64,000 bases of DNA, from NCBI RefSeq assembly GCF_900099825.1, contig NZ_LT629693.1, forward strand, positions 7,699,001 through 7,763,000, given 5' to 3'. The stretch comes from Bradyrhizobium ottawaense. GTDB lineage: Bacteria; Pseudomonadota; Alphaproteobacteria; Rhizobiales; Xanthobacteraceae. The notes below the pieces were generated by a model. It was not told the origin of the DNA. It did not search any database and saw only the letters and a list, made by a program, of their open reading frames with translations. The position numbers and the translations under genes are program-made. Shown piece after piece: positions 1-9,237 of this stretch (position 1 is its first letter; every line of letters begins with the position of its first letter).

Positions 1-112
1 GCAGACGCCGTGACCCCGGGGCTGGTTCATTGGCCGAGGCCAAATAAAAACCCGGGCAGACAGGGAACCGGGCCGGCTTGCCCGGCCGCCCGGGGCGGGG
101 TAGACGGGGCCT

Positions 113-610
113 ATGCCCCGTATCGCGCTCTATCCCGGGTCTTTCGACCCCGTCACCAATGGCCACCTCGACGTGGTCAGACACGCCGTCGGCCTCTGCG
201 ACCGGTTGATCGTCGCTATTGGGGTCCATCCCGGCAAAAAGCCGCTGTATTCGACCGAAGAACGCCTGGACATGGTCCGGGCGGTATTCGGGCCGGTCGC
301 CGCCAAGGCCGGCTGCGGCTTTGAGGCCACCACCTACGACAATCTCACCGTCACGGCGGCCCAGAAGGCCGGCGCGACCATCATGGTTAGGGGCCTGCGC
401 GACGGCACCGACCTCGATTATGAGATGCAGTTGAACGGCATGAACGAGACCATGGCACCCGAAGTGCAGACGGTATTCGTTCCCGCCTCGGCGGCGGTCC
501 GCCCGATCACCGCCACACTGATACGGCAAATCGCCGCCATGGGCGGGGACGTTTCCGCGTTCGTGCCGCCGTCGGTCGTCGCCAGTCTGAAGACCAAGTT
601 TTCCCGCTGA
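113..610 (+). CDS. coaD: Phosphopantetheine adenylyltransferase
   Basis: This 165-residue cytoplasmic enzyme transfers AMP from ATP to 4'-phosphopantetheine, the penultimate step of coenzyme A synthesis. The N-terminus [11 protein letters not shown] (about residues 8-18) carries the nucleotidyltransferase T/HxGH signature. The stretch [20 protein letters not shown] (residues 89-108) is the substrate-binding region typical of CoaD. The ITATLIR segment near the C-terminus replaces the usual ISSTxIR motif. Length matches the family (about 160-170). The cyclophilin gene follows 38 nt downstream on the same strand, so the two may be co-transcribed. Identification is secure. Confidence 0.97.
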   Translation: MPRIALYPGSFDPVTNGHLDVVRHAVGLCDRLIVAIGVHPGKKPLYSTEERLDMVRAVFGPVAAKAGCGFEATTYDNLTVTAAQKAGATIMVRGLRDGTDLDYEMQLNGMNETMAPEVQTVFVPASAAVRPITATLIRQIAAMGGDVSAFVPPSVVASLKTKFSR

Positions 611-648
611 CGCGCGGCGCACCCCGACCTCTTGATCCCGGAGTTGTC

Positions 649-1209
649 ATGATCCGTATTCTCGCTTTCGTTGCCGCGCTTATCTGCGCGGCTCCCGCGA
701 TCGCTCAGCCGCTGCCCGCCAATCTCGACAAGGCGAATGCGATCGTGATCGACACCACCAAGGGCCGCATCGTGATCAAGCTGCGGACCGACGTCGCCCC
801 TGAACACGCCGAGCGCATCAAGTTGCTCGCGCGGGAGGGCTATTACAACAACGTGCCGTTCCACCGGGTGATCGGCGGCTTTATGGCACAGACCGGCGAC
901 GGTAAGAATTTCAACGGTACCGGCGGTTCCAAGTATCCCAACTTGAAAGCCGAATTTTCCAAAGTGCCGTTCACACGCGGCATCGTCGGCATGGCGCGCG
1001 CAGGCAGCCCCGACTCCGCCAACTCGCAGTTCTTCATCATGTTCGATACCGGCTCCAGCCTGAACAACCAGTACACGGTGGTCGGCGAAGTCGTTTCCGG
1101 CATGGACGTGGTCGACAAGCTGAAGAAGGCGCCGGAGGGGTCGCCGAGCGGGTCGGTCACCGACCCCGACAAGATGGTGAAGGTGCAAGTCGCATCCGAC
1201 ATCAAGTGA
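649..1209 (+). CDS. Periplasmic cyclophilin-type peptidyl-prolyl isomerase
   Basis: This 186-residue protein begins with a signal peptide (MIRILAFVAALICAAPAIA, cut near residue 19), followed by a complete cyclophilin domain. Motifs FHRVIGGFMAQTGDG and SQFFIMFD are the active-site region; the Arg of FHRV and the Phe of QFF are in place. It should accelerate cis/trans prolyl isomerisation of exported proteins in the periplasm. A second cyclophilin without a signal peptide lies about 420 nt downstream, giving a periplasmic/cytoplasmic pair separated by one small secreted-protein gene, probably all in one operon with coaD. Confidence 0.95.
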   Translation: MIRILAFVAALICAAPAIAQPLPANLDKANAIVIDTTKGRIVIKLRTDVAPEHAERIKLLAREGYYNNVPFHRVIGGFMAQTGDGKNFNGTGGSKYPNLKAEFSKVPFTRGIVGMARAGSPDSANSQFFIMFDTGSSLNNQYTVVGEVVSGMDVVDKLKKAPEGSPSGSVTDPDKMVKVQVASDIK

Positions 1210-1213
1210 CGCC

Positions 1214-1654
1214 ATGGCCGTGCGCCGCAGCAAGCCACTCGCCTGGTTTGCCGCGGTGCTGCTGTGGCTCCTATGGTCCGGCGAGGTGCGGGCCGAGCCG
1301 CCGGCGCTCGACACGCTCAAGGACATTTTCGCCAGATTGCATTCCTGCTGGAAGCCGCCGCCGGCCTCGCTCGCCAACCCGACCGACATCACGGTCGTCG
1401 TCAGTTTCAACCGCGAGGGCGTCATTCTCGGCCATCCCCGGATCACCTATGAATCCGAGCAGGCCAGCGACAACGACCGGCTACAGTACCGGATCGCCGT
1501 GATGGAAACATTGCAACGCTGTACGCCGTTGCCATTTACCGAGGGACTGGGCGGTGCCGTTGCCGGCCGGCCTTTGGCGATCCCTTTCAGAACCCGCAAA
1601 CGTCCACCCAAACCTGAAGAGAAACGAGCATGGCTGATACAGAAAACACTTTGA
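1214..1654 (+). CDS. Secreted hypothetical protein, TonB-C-like fold
   Basis: The 146-residue product starts with a hydrophobic signal segment (about residues 10-27, ending VRAEPP). The body contains DITVVVSFNREGVILGHPRI, a beta-strand pattern like TonB C-terminal or TolA-like domains, and two cysteines (in HSCWKPP and QRCTPLPF) that could form a disulfide. It starts 4 nt after the first cyclophilin stop and overlaps the second cyclophilin by 25 nt in another frame, so it belongs to the same operon and translation is probably coupled. No catalytic residues are evident. The TonB-C comparison is an impression of strand pattern, not an alignment. Confidence 0.8.
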   Translation: MAVRRSKPLAWFAAVLLWLLWSGEVRAEPPALDTLKDIFARLHSCWKPPPASLANPTDITVVVSFNREGVILGHPRITYESEQASDNDRLQYRIAVMETLQRCTPLPFTEGLGGAVAGRPLAIPFRTRKRPPKPEEKRAWLIQKTL

Positions 1655-2094
1655 TCCTTGAAACCACCCAGGGGCCCGTCACCATTGAAATGCGTCCCGA
1701 TCTGGCCCCGGGCCACGTCGCCCGGATCAAGGAACTGGTGCGTGAAGGATTCTACGACGGCATCGTGTTCCACCGCGTGATCGAAGGCTTCATGGCCCAG
1801 ACCGGCTGTCCGCAGGGCACCGGTACCGGCGGCTCCGGCAAGAAGCTGAAGGCCGAGTTCAACAAGGAACCGCATGTCCGCGGCACCACCTCGATGGCGC
1901 GCGCGGCAAGCCCGGACTCCGGCGACAGCCAGTTCTTCATCTGCTTCGACGACGCCTCGTTCCTCAACAACCAGTACACGGTGTGGGGCAAGGTCACGTC
2001 GGGGATGGAAAACGTCGACAAGATCAAGCGCGGCGAGCCGGTCAAGGATCCCGACAAGATCATCAAGGCGCACATGGCTGTGGACGCGGCCTGA
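1630..2094 (+). CDS. ppiB: Cytoplasmic cyclophilin-type peptidyl-prolyl isomerase
   Basis: This 154-residue single-domain cyclophilin has no signal peptide. FHRVIEGFMAQTGCPQGTGTGG and DSQFFICFDD match the PpiB active site. Compared with the paralogue at 649-1209, the body is about half identical and the export signal is absent, so this is the cytosolic member. The start lies inside the end of the preceding gene and is preceded by a GAAGAGAAACG purine-rich stretch acting as ribosome binding site. A palindromic repeat element follows the stop. Confidence 0.95.
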   Translation: MADTENTLILETTQGPVTIEMRPDLAPGHVARIKELVREGFYDGIVFHRVIEGFMAQTGCPQGTGTGGSGKKLKAEFNKEPHVRGTTSMARAASPDSGDSQFFICFDDASFLNNQYTVWGKVTSGMENVDKIKRGEPVKDPDKIIKAHMAVDAA

Positions 2095-2113
2095 GCTGAC
2101 AACCGACCTCCAG

Positions 2114-2231
2114 TGTCATGCCCCGCGAAAGCGGGGCATCCAGTACTCACCGGCTTTCACTATAAGAAAGGTCTGTGAGTACTGGAGTCGCCCGCCCCAG
2201 TGCGCAATTGCGCACAAGGCGGGCAATGACA
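2114..2231. repeat. Dispersed palindromic element, copy 1
   Basis: A non-coding element is built from nested inverted repeats: TGCCCCGC/GCGGGGCA at 2119-2138, CCAGTACTCAC (2140-2150) with GTGAGTACTGG (2175-2185), GCCCGCC (2190-2196) with GGCGGGC (2218-2224), and the perfect palindrome TGCGCAATTGCGCA at 2201-2214. The outer ends TGTCATGCCC and GGGCAATGACA also pair. A related element with the same ends and hairpin logic is at 27328-27440. It fits small REP/MITE-like repeats of Bradyrhizobium-type genomes. Confidence 0.75.
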
Positions 2232-2241
2232 GGCGTGGCCC

Positions 2242-3312
2242 ATGCGCACCGATCTCTTCGACTTCGAACTTCCTGCCTCGAGCATCGCGCTGCGGCCCGC
2301 GAGCCCGCGCGATTCCGCGCGCATGCTGGTGGTGCAGCCAGACGCCATGTTGCGCGACCGCACGGTCGCCGAGCTTCCGCAATGGCTGGAGCCGGGCGAC
2401 CAATTGGTGGTCAACGACACCAAGGTGATTTCGGCGCAGCTCAAAGGCCGGCGTATCGGCCGCGACACCGAGCCGAAGATCGAGGCGACGCTGATCAAGC
2501 GGCTGGACGGCTCGCGTTGGCAGGCGCTGGTCAAGCCGGCGAAAAAACTCGCGCCCGGCGACGTGGTCCGCTTCGGCAATGAAGGCAAGGTCTGCCTGCT
2601 CGGTCACCTCGACGCCACTGTCGAGGCCAAGGGCGAGGAGGGCGAGATCACGCTGTCGTTCTCGTTCCACGGACCGACACTGGATCAGGCCATTGCCGAC
2701 CTCGGCAGCCCGCCGCTACCGCCCTACATCGCTTCCAAGCGCACGCCTGACGACCAGGACGTCGCCGACTACCAGACCATGTTCGCGGCCAACGAAGGCG
2801 CGGTCGCTGCCCCTACGGCGGGGCTGCATTTCACGCCGGCGCTGGAGGCGGCGTTGCGCGACCGCGGCGTCGAACTGCACCGGCTGACCCTGCATGTCGG
2901 GGCAGGGACGTTTCTCCCGGTCAAGGTCGACGAGACCACCGAGCACAAGATGCACGCCGAATGGGGCTCGATTTCGTCCGCCACCGCCGCGGCGCTGAAC
3001 GCGGCGCGCGCCAAGGGCGGCCGCATCATCGCGGTCGGCACCACGTCGCTGCGGCTGTTGGAGAGCGCCGCCGCCGAGGACGGCACCATCCAGCCGTTCA
3101 GCGCCGAAACCTCGATCTTCATCACGCCGGGCTATCGTTTTCGCGCGGTGGATATCTTGCTCACCAATTTCCATCTGCCGCGTTCGACGCTGTTCATGCT
3201 GGTGTCGGCCTTCTCAGGGCTTGAGACCATGAAGGCGGCCTATGCCCATGCGATCGCGGATGGCTACCGATTCTATTCGTACGGCGATGCGTGTTTGTTG
3301 TTTCGGGCGTAG
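2242..3312 (+). CDS. queA: S-adenosylmethionine:tRNA ribosyltransferase-isomerase
   Basis: The 356-residue enzyme transfers and isomerises the ribose of SAM onto preQ1 at tRNA position 34 to make epoxyqueuosine. It starts [20 protein letters not shown] and contains the family blocks [16 protein letters not shown] ([12 protein letters not shown]), [27 protein letters not shown] ([11 protein letters not shown]) and [10 protein letters not shown]. Full length for the family. tgt, the next enzyme of the same modification, lies at 4715 on the same strand with reverse-strand asd between them. Confidence 0.97.
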   Translation: MRTDLFDFELPASSIALRPASPRDSARMLVVQPDAMLRDRTVAELPQWLEPGDQLVVNDTKVISAQLKGRRIGRDTEPKIEATLIKRLDGSRWQALVKPAKKLAPGDVVRFGNEGKVCLLGHLDATVEAKGEEGEITLSFSFHGPTLDQAIADLGSPPLPPYIASKRTPDDQDVADYQTMFAANEGAVAAPTAGLHFTPALEAALRDRGVELHRLTLHVGAGTFLPVKVDETTEHKMHAEWGSISSATAAALNAARAKGGRIIAVGTTSLRLLESAAAEDGTIQPFSAETSIFITPGYRFRAVDILLTNFHLPRSTLFMLVSAFSGLETMKAAYAHAIADGYRFYSYGDACLLFRA

Positions 3313-3314
3313 TC

Positions 3315-3408
3315 CGTAGGGTGGGCAAAGCGAAGCGTGCCCACCCTTTGCAGTATTGATGCGGATCGATGGTGGGCACGGCGCAAGAGCGCCTTTGCCC
3401 ACCCTACG
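3315..3408. repeat. Long inverted-repeat element
   Basis: CGTAGGGTGGGCAAAG (3315-3330) is perfectly inverted at 3393-3408, and an inner pair GTGCCCACC (3337-3345)/GGTGGGCAC (3371-3379) makes the whole segment a near-continuous hairpin. It starts two bases after the queA stop and ends ten bases before the asd stop, between convergent genes. The GTAGGGTGGGCAAAG form is a recognisable dispersed repeat in Bradyrhizobium-type genomes and could also end transcription of both genes. Confidence 0.75.
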
Positions 3409-3418
3409 ATTCCTGCAC

Positions 3419-4456
3419 TCACGCCATCGCGCGTTGCGGCAGCAGTTCCGCGATCTGGATGGCATTGAGGGCGGCGCCCTTCAGCAGCTGGTCCGCCGAC
3501 ACGAACATCGAGATCGAATGGCCTGAGGGATCGCTGAGATCCTTGCGGATGCGGCCGACGAGGACGTCGTCCTGGCCCGAAGCATCGACCGGCATCGGGA
3601 AGTAATTGCCGGCGCGATCGTCGACGATCTTGACGCCGGGGGCGCGAGCCAGGATTGCGCGGACCTCGTCCTCGGTGATCGGCCGCTCGCATTCGAAGGT
3701 GATGGCCTCGCAATGCGCGCGCAGCACCGGCACGCGGACGCAGGTGACGCCGACCGCGATCTTGTCGTCCTCGAAAATCTTGCGGGTTTCCTTGATGACC
3801 TTGCTCTCTTCGTCGTTGTAGCCGGTCTCGGGATCGATGGCGGTGTTGTGGCTGAACAGGTTGAAGGCGTAGGGGTGTGGCATCACCCTGGGCGTGAAGA
3901 CCTGACCGTTGAGATTCGCCCGCGTCGATTCCACCAGCTCTTCCATGGCAGCCGCTCCGGCGCCGCTGGCCGCCTGGTAGGTCGAGATGATCAGGCGCTT
4001 GATCCGGTTGTTCTGATGGATCGGCCACAGCGGCACCAGCGCGGTGATCGCCGCGCAGTTGGGATTGGCAATGATGCCCTTGTGATCGCGAATAGGGTTT
4101 CCGTTCACCTCGGGGATGACCAGCGGCACGTTGGGATCCATCCGGAACGCCGAGGAGTTGTCGACCACGACGGCGCCGGCCTTGACGGCAACCGGCGCGA
4201 ACTTGCGCGAAATGCCGCCGCCGGCCGAGAACAGCGCGATGTCGACGCCGTCGAACGAGCGCTCGGTGAGCTCCTCGATCACGATCTTTTGCCCACGGAA
4301 GTCGACGGTCTTGCCGGCCGAGCGCGCGCTCGCCAGCGCCTTGAGCTTGCCGACGCGAAAACCGCGCCGGTCCATGGTGGCGATGAATTCGGCACCGACG
4401 GCGCCGGTCACGCCGGCAATGGCAATTACGGGATCGTGGGTCACTTGGGTCTCCAT
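3419..4456 (-). CDS. asd: Aspartate-semialdehyde dehydrogenase
   Basis: The 345-residue NADPH-dependent enzyme reduces aspartyl phosphate to aspartate semialdehyde, the branch point to lysine/diaminopimelate, threonine and methionine. The N-terminal VAIAGVTGAVG-type NADP loop reads IAIAGVTGAVG here. The catalytic cysteine lies in NPNCAAI, the catalytic histidine in RAHCEAITFE, and SAGGGISRK is the phosphate-binding loop. Length matches the family. The start ATG at 4456 is preceded by a leader with a terminator hairpin and a Thr/Lys-rich mini-ORF (separate entries), suggesting amino-acid-dependent attenuation. Confidence 0.97.
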   Translation of the reverse strand: METQVTHDPVIAIAGVTGAVGAEFIATMDRRGFRVGKLKALASARSAGKTVDFRGQKIVIEELTERSFDGVDIALFSAGGGISRKFAPVAVKAGAVVVDNSSAFRMDPNVPLVIPEVNGNPIRDHKGIIANPNCAAITALVPLWPIHQNNRIKRLIISTYQAASGAGAAAMEELVESTRANLNGQVFTPRVMPHPYAFNLFSHNTAIDPETGYNDEESKVIKETRKIFEDDKIAVGVTCVRVPVLRAHCEAITFECERPITEDEVRAILARAPGVKIVDDRAGNYFPMPVDASGQDDVLVGRIRKDLSDPSGHSISMFVSADQLLKGAALNAIQIAELLPQRAMA

Positions 4457-4476
4457 GCGAGGGTGTTGAAAGCAAT

Positions 4477-4506
4477 AAAAAAGCCCCGGTCCTTTTCAGG
4501 CGGGGC
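4477..4506 (-). terminator. Terminator hairpin in the asd leader (attenuator)
   Basis: Reading the reverse strand, GCCCCG at 4506-4501 pairs with CGGGGC at 4488-4483, extended inside the loop by CCT/AGG, and is followed at once by six T residues (4482-4477). This is a canonical intrinsic terminator pointing into asd, 21 nt before the asd start codon. No gene ends just upstream on this strand apart from the short leader ORF, so its natural role is attenuation of asd. Confidence 0.8.
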
Positions 4507-4535
4507 GCTTCGGTTCAGTTGATGCGATCGTTCGA

Positions 4536-4607
4536 CTACGCGCGCACGCCTCCGAAGGCCCCAGAGGGCGCTTTGGTTTTCAGGGTGCTTTTGGTCTGAA
4601 ACGTCAT
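4536..4607 (-). CDS. Putative Thr/Lys-rich leader peptide of asd
   Basis: A 23-residue ORF, MTFQTKSTLKTKAPSGAFGG then VRA and stop, lies in the asd leader. Within residues 2-12 there are four threonines and three lysines, both end products of the pathway that Asd feeds. The stop codon is 30 nt before the terminator hairpin. This is the arrangement of thr- or trp-type ribosome-mediated attenuation. There is no strong Shine-Dalgarno sequence before the ATG, so translation is inferred. Confidence 0.55.
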   Translation of the reverse strand: MTFQTKSTLKTKAPSGAFGGVRA

Positions 4608-4714
4608 GGCGCGGACTTATGCGGCAGGTCTGCGCCGCCGTCAACGGGTTTTGGACTGATTTTCTGCCCCAACGAGGTTGAACAAGGCGCCTATGTCACG
4701 TCATAAGCTCCCAC

Positions 4715-5848
4715 ATGACCGTTCCCAACCATTTCGAATTACTCGCCACCGACGGTGCGGCCCGTACCGGAAAACTGACCACGCCGCACGGCGTGGTGCG
4801 GACGCCGGCCTTCATGCCGGTCGGCACCGCGGGCGCGATGAAGGGCCTGCATTGGCGCGAGGTGCGCGATGCCGGCGCCGATATCGTGCTCGGCAATACC
4901 TATCACCTGATGCTGCGGCCCGGCGCCGAGCGGATCGCAGCCCTCGGGGGCTTGCAGAAATTCACCGGCTGGAACGGACCCATGCTGACCGATTCCGGCG
5001 GCTTCCAGGTGATGTCGCTGTCGGAATTGCGCAAGGTGACCGAGCAGGCGGTGACGTTTCGTTCGCATATCGACGGCGCCAAGGTCGAACTGTCGCCGGA
5101 ACGCTCGATCGAGGTGCAGCGGCTCCTGGGTTCTGACATCGCGATGCAGATGGACGAATGCGTGCGGCTGCCGGCCGAGCGCGCCGACATCGAGCGCGCG
5201 ATGCAGTTGTCGCTGCGCTGGGCGGCGCGCAGCAAGCGCGCCTTCGAAAGCGCGCCTGATGGCTACATGCTGTTCGGCATCGTGCAGGGCGGCGACGTTC
5301 CCGAATTGCGCCACGCCAGCGCCCGCGGCCTGGTCGAGATCGGATTCCACGGCTACGCGATCGGCGGGCTCGCGGTCGGCGAACCCCAGGCGGTAATGCT
5401 GGCCATGATCGAAGAGACCGCGCCGGTGTTGCCGGCGGATCGCCCGCGCTATCTGATGGGTGTGGGTACGCCGGAAGATCTGCTGGAAGCCGTGGCGCGC
5501 GGCATCGACATGTTCGACTGCGTGATGCCGACACGGAACGGCCGTCATGGCATGGCGTTCACGCGGTTCGGCCAGATCAATCTTCGCAACGCGCGCCATG
5601 CCGACGATCCGCGGCCGCTCGACGAGGAGAGCGCATGGCCGTCCGCGCGCGACATTTCGCGCGCCTACCTGCACCATCTGGTCAGGTCGGGCGAGACGCT
5701 GGGCGCGATGCTGCTGTCGGACATCAACATCGCGTACTACCAGCATCTGATGCAGGGCATGCGCGATGCGATCGCCGCCGGCACATTTGAGGAATTCAAA
5801 AAACAAACACGCGCCGGTTGGGCGCGTGGGGACATCCCACCGAGGTGA
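4715..5848 (+). CDS. tgt: tRNA-guanine transglycosylase
   Basis: The 377-residue enzyme exchanges guanine 34 for preQ1 in GU(N)-anticodon tRNAs. Catalytic aspartates are visible in [12 protein letters not shown] and [19 protein letters not shown] is the substrate-recognition loop. The C-terminal zinc site is abnormal: where the family normally has CxCxxC before SRAYLHHL, this protein reads [19 protein letters not shown], keeping only the histidine. Length is normal. Its start follows ACATG-containing sequence at 4713. It shares the pathway with queA upstream. Confidence 0.95.
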   Translation: MTVPNHFELLATDGAARTGKLTTPHGVVRTPAFMPVGTAGAMKGLHWREVRDAGADIVLGNTYHLMLRPGAERIAALGGLQKFTGWNGPMLTDSGGFQVMSLSELRKVTEQAVTFRSHIDGAKVELSPERSIEVQRLLGSDIAMQMDECVRLPAERADIERAMQLSLRWAARSKRAFESAPDGYMLFGIVQGGDVPELRHASARGLVEIGFHGYAIGGLAVGEPQAVMLAMIEETAPVLPADRPRYLMGVGTPEDLLEAVARGIDMFDCVMPTRNGRHGMAFTRFGQINLRNARHADDPRPLDEESAWPSARDISRAYLHHLVRSGETLGAMLLSDINIAYYQHLMQGMRDAIAAGTFEEFKKQTRAGWARGDIPPR

Positions 5849-5857
5849 GTGTTGGGC

Positions 5858-6073
5858 CTAGTTACAGGCGAACCGCTTGACCGAATGCTTGGTCACAAAA
5901 CCGTAACCGCAGGTGTCGCAGGTCCAGAGATAGCTGATGATGCTGTCCTGGAGGTAGGCGGAAGCTTCGGCGGCCACCATGGAGTCGGCACACACGGGGC
6001 AGGTCGGTAAATCACACCCACGCGGATCGGGCCTAGACGCGACGGTCGACAGGACTTCAGCAACTGCTGCCAT
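5858..6073 (-). CDS. Small zinc-ribbon protein
   Basis: The 71-residue product has two CxxC pairs, CDLPTCPVC and TCDTCGYGF, separated by about 30 residues, the pattern of a zinc ribbon. There is no signal peptide or membrane segment. It converges on tgt, with 9 nt between the stops. The start is chosen at 6073, preceded by GGAGGT on the reverse strand (6084-6079). No specific function is recognised. Confidence 0.75.
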   Translation of the reverse strand: MAAVAEVLSTVASRPDPRGCDLPTCPVCADSMVAAEASAYLQDSIISYLWTCDTCGYGFVTKHSVKRFACN

Positions 6074-6300
6074 CGTGACCTCCTAGCGATCTGAACCTCA
6101 GCTTACCACCAAAGTATACTCCGACTTCTTTGACGATGCCGCAACACAAATGCGTTGGTTTTACGATATTTAGCTCACGGTTTGTTTTGCAACGCAGCGA
6201 ATTCTTGATGGCGCCGTTTCGCGCTTGCGCCAAGGCCAAGGCACCTCCTAAGTAAGGAACTGCCGTCAATTGTAGACAAAACCGCAAAGGGAGTCCTGTG

Positions 6301-7290
<990 letters not shown>

Positions 7291-7292
7291 CG

Positions 7293-7532
7293 ATGGCCGA
7301 CCAGCCGAGGCGACCGAGAACCCTGAACGACGCGCGCAGCGAAGCCGAGGCGGCGTTCAAGCGCACCACGACCAAGGTGGTTGAGGCGCCGGCGAAACCG
7401 ACAGCGCTTCCCGGCGTGAAGGAACTGGTCTCGCTGCGCATCGATCAGGATGTGCTGGAATTTTTCCAGGAAGGCGGTTCGGGCTGGCAGGACCGTATCA
7501 ACGAAGCGCTGCGCAAGGCTGCCGGAAAATAA
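7293..7532 (+). CDS. BrnA-antitoxin-like protein (DUF4415 family), orphan
   Basis: The 79-residue product ends in VSLRIDQDVLEFFQEGGSGW then QDRINEALRKAAGK, the ribbon-helix-helix signature of BrnA-type antitoxins (DUF4415). The N-terminal third is basic and low complexity. A BrnT toxin gene would normally be next to it, but cysK is immediately upstream and a terminator follows, so this is a solitary family member, perhaps a regulator in its own right. It is tightly coupled to cysK. Confidence 0.75.
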   Translation: MADQPRRPRTLNDARSEAEAAFKRTTTKVVEAPAKPTALPGVKELVSLRIDQDVLEFFQEGGSGWQDRINEALRKAAGK

Positions 7533-7560
7533 CTGAAGCTTTTCAATCCAAAATGAAAAA

Positions 7561-7587
7561 GCCCGGGACATGATCCCGGGCTTTTTT
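7561..7587 (+). terminator. Intrinsic terminator after cysK-brnA-like operon
   Basis: GCCCGGG (7561-7567), loop ACATGAT, CCCGGGC (7575-7581), then TTTTTT (7582-7587). With the AAAAA run upstream it may also work in reverse for the convergent caspase gene. Confidence 0.9.
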
Positions 7588-7602
7588 GTCCTGTTGGCAG
7601 GC

Positions 7603-9024
7603 TTAGCGGAGTATTCCGCCCATCACGCCGCCGATGAAGCGTCCGGCTCCGGCGGGATCACCGCCGCCGCCGCCGCGATAGTGACCACCGCCACCGCCGC
7701 CGCCACCACCACTCGCACGGCGACGGGCCGGGCGATCTCCGTCGTCGCTCGAACTTGCCGATGGCGTGGCCGCGACGATTTCCGACAGCATGGCCTTGTG
7801 CTGCAGCTTGTTGAGGAAGCCGGACGAGGGATAGCCGCGGGCAGCCTGCCAGCGCGTGATCACGGCGCGGGTCTGCTCGTCGAACTTGCCGGTTACCTTG
7901 GTGTCGAAGCCGAGCCCGGTCAGGCGGCGCTGCACGTCGCGGCGCTGTCCCTTGTCGAGGCCGATCTGGTCCTCGGTGACCTGGTTGGCCGCTTCGTTGA
8001 AGGTCGCGGGATCAACGCCGGTGGTCAGGTTGCGGGTCGCGGTGCTGGCGCCGTTCTCCAGCGCCGCAATGCGCGACAGCGCCAGCGGCTTGAACTGGCC
8101 GTTCGGATAGTTGGTGACGTAGGCGTTGAGCTCTTCCACCTTGTTGGAGTCCTTGATCGAGCGCCAGAACTCGAGCTCGACGTCGGATCCCGGCGCGGAG
8201 GCCACGGCGACCGGCGCCTGAGCCGGCGCGGCCCCGTTCGCCGTGGCGGGGGCGGGCGCACCGTTCAGATAGACCGAGCCGATCAGGTTGGTGTGGCCCC
8301 AGGGCAGTTGGCCCTTGTTGGTCTCCTCGTTGACCTGGGCGCGGACCTTGGTCATCGCCTGCTGGATCTCGACCCCGGGGGTCGCGATGTTGGCGATCAG
8401 GGCGCGGGTGAACGGGCTGTTGGTGCCTTCCTGGCCGTCGAGCGCGGTCTGGCCCGGGCCGGTCGCGAACGCGATCAGCGTGCCTTCACCGGACTTCATT
8501 TCGGCAAGGCCCGATCCGACCGATACGCTGCGGGTCGCCGAATTCGACTTGATCTTGGCGGCGAACGGATTATCGCGGCAGGCATCGAGGAACACCAGCT
8601 TGACCTTGGCGTCGCTCATGGTCTGGTCGAGCGTGAGGTCGATGTTGATGGCGGCGCCGAGCTTGACGTCCATTTCCGATTTGATGTCGGCGTCGATCGG
8701 CAGCAGATAGTTGGTGCCGCTGATGGCGATGCCGTGACCGGCATAGAAGAAGACGGCGACATCGGCACCTTGCGCCTTCTTGCCGAAGTCCAGCAGCTTT
8801 TCCGTCATCTTGTCGCGGGTGAGGTTGGTGCCTTCGACCACCTCGAAACCGACATTGCGCAACACGCCGGCCATCGCCTTGGCGTCGACCGGCGGGTTCG
8901 GAAGCTGGGCGACGTTCTTGTAGGCGCCGTTGCCGACCACGAAGGCGACGCGCCGTTCGGCGTTCGCGGCGCCGGCGGAAAGCATCATGCAGAGCAGGGA
9001 AAAAATGAGGGTTGGGTAGCGCAT
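7603..9024 (-). CDS. Secreted caspase-like protein with peptidoglycan-binding-like region
   Basis: The 473-residue protein has a signal peptide (residues 1-22, ending GAANA) and a C14 caspase-like domain (about 24-245) with catalytic His97 in YAGHG and Cys149 in LDACRDNP. A linker rich in Ala/Pro leads to a region (about 360-410) resembling PG_binding_1 (LDKGQRRDVQRRLTGLGFDT). The tail is extremely glycine rich and ends GRFIGGVMGGILR. Exported caspase-like proteins of this layout are widespread in Bradyrhizobium; their substrate is unknown. The gene is convergent with the cysK operon and separated by a terminator. Confidence 0.88.
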   Translation of the reverse strand: MRYPTLIFSLLCMMLSAGAANAERRVAFVVGNGAYKNVAQLPNPPVDAKAMAGVLRNVGFEVVEGTNLTRDKMTEKLLDFGKKAQGADVAVFFYAGHGIAISGTNYLLPIDADIKSEMDVKLGAAINIDLTLDQTMSDAKVKLVFLDACRDNPFAAKIKSNSATRSVSVGSGLAEMKSGEGTLIAFATGPGQTALDGQEGTNSPFTRALIANIATPGVEIQQAMTKVRAQVNEETNKGQLPWGHTNLIGSVYLNGAPAPATANGAAPAQAPVAVASAPGSDVELEFWRSIKDSNKVEELNAYVTNYPNGQFKPLALSRIAALENGASTATRNLTTGVDPATFNEAANQVTEDQIGLDKGQRRDVQRRLTGLGFDTKVTGKFDEQTRAVITRWQAARGYPSSGFLNKLQHKAMLSEIVAATPSASSSDDGDRPARRRASGGGGGGGGGHYRGGGGGDPAGAGRFIGGVMGGILR

Positions 9025-9237
9025 CTGAAATCCCCTGGCAGAATCGAAAAGAATTTGGCTGTAACGTTGAACCCGAGATTACACGAAAAAACCGCACTTC
9101 GCGCGGCAAAAAGTGGTCGGCCTGCGCAAATCCCGGGAACAGTCCGTTACCGCCAGGTTCCGGATGGCGGAGAGGCTATCGCACGCGTTTGGCTTCGCGC
9201 GTGATCCAGATCACAGCCAGCCGCCCGAACGCCGCAA

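Noticed and set aside
4477..4506. Terminator of tgt or of another forward gene
   Set aside because: The T tract is on the reverse strand and points into asd; tgt starts further right and runs the other way.
7570..9204. A 544-residue forward-strand protein antisense to the caspase gene
   Set aside because: It is the shadow of the caspase gene: composition is dominated by Arg, Gly, Val and Asp runs mirroring the real codons, with no recognisable domain.
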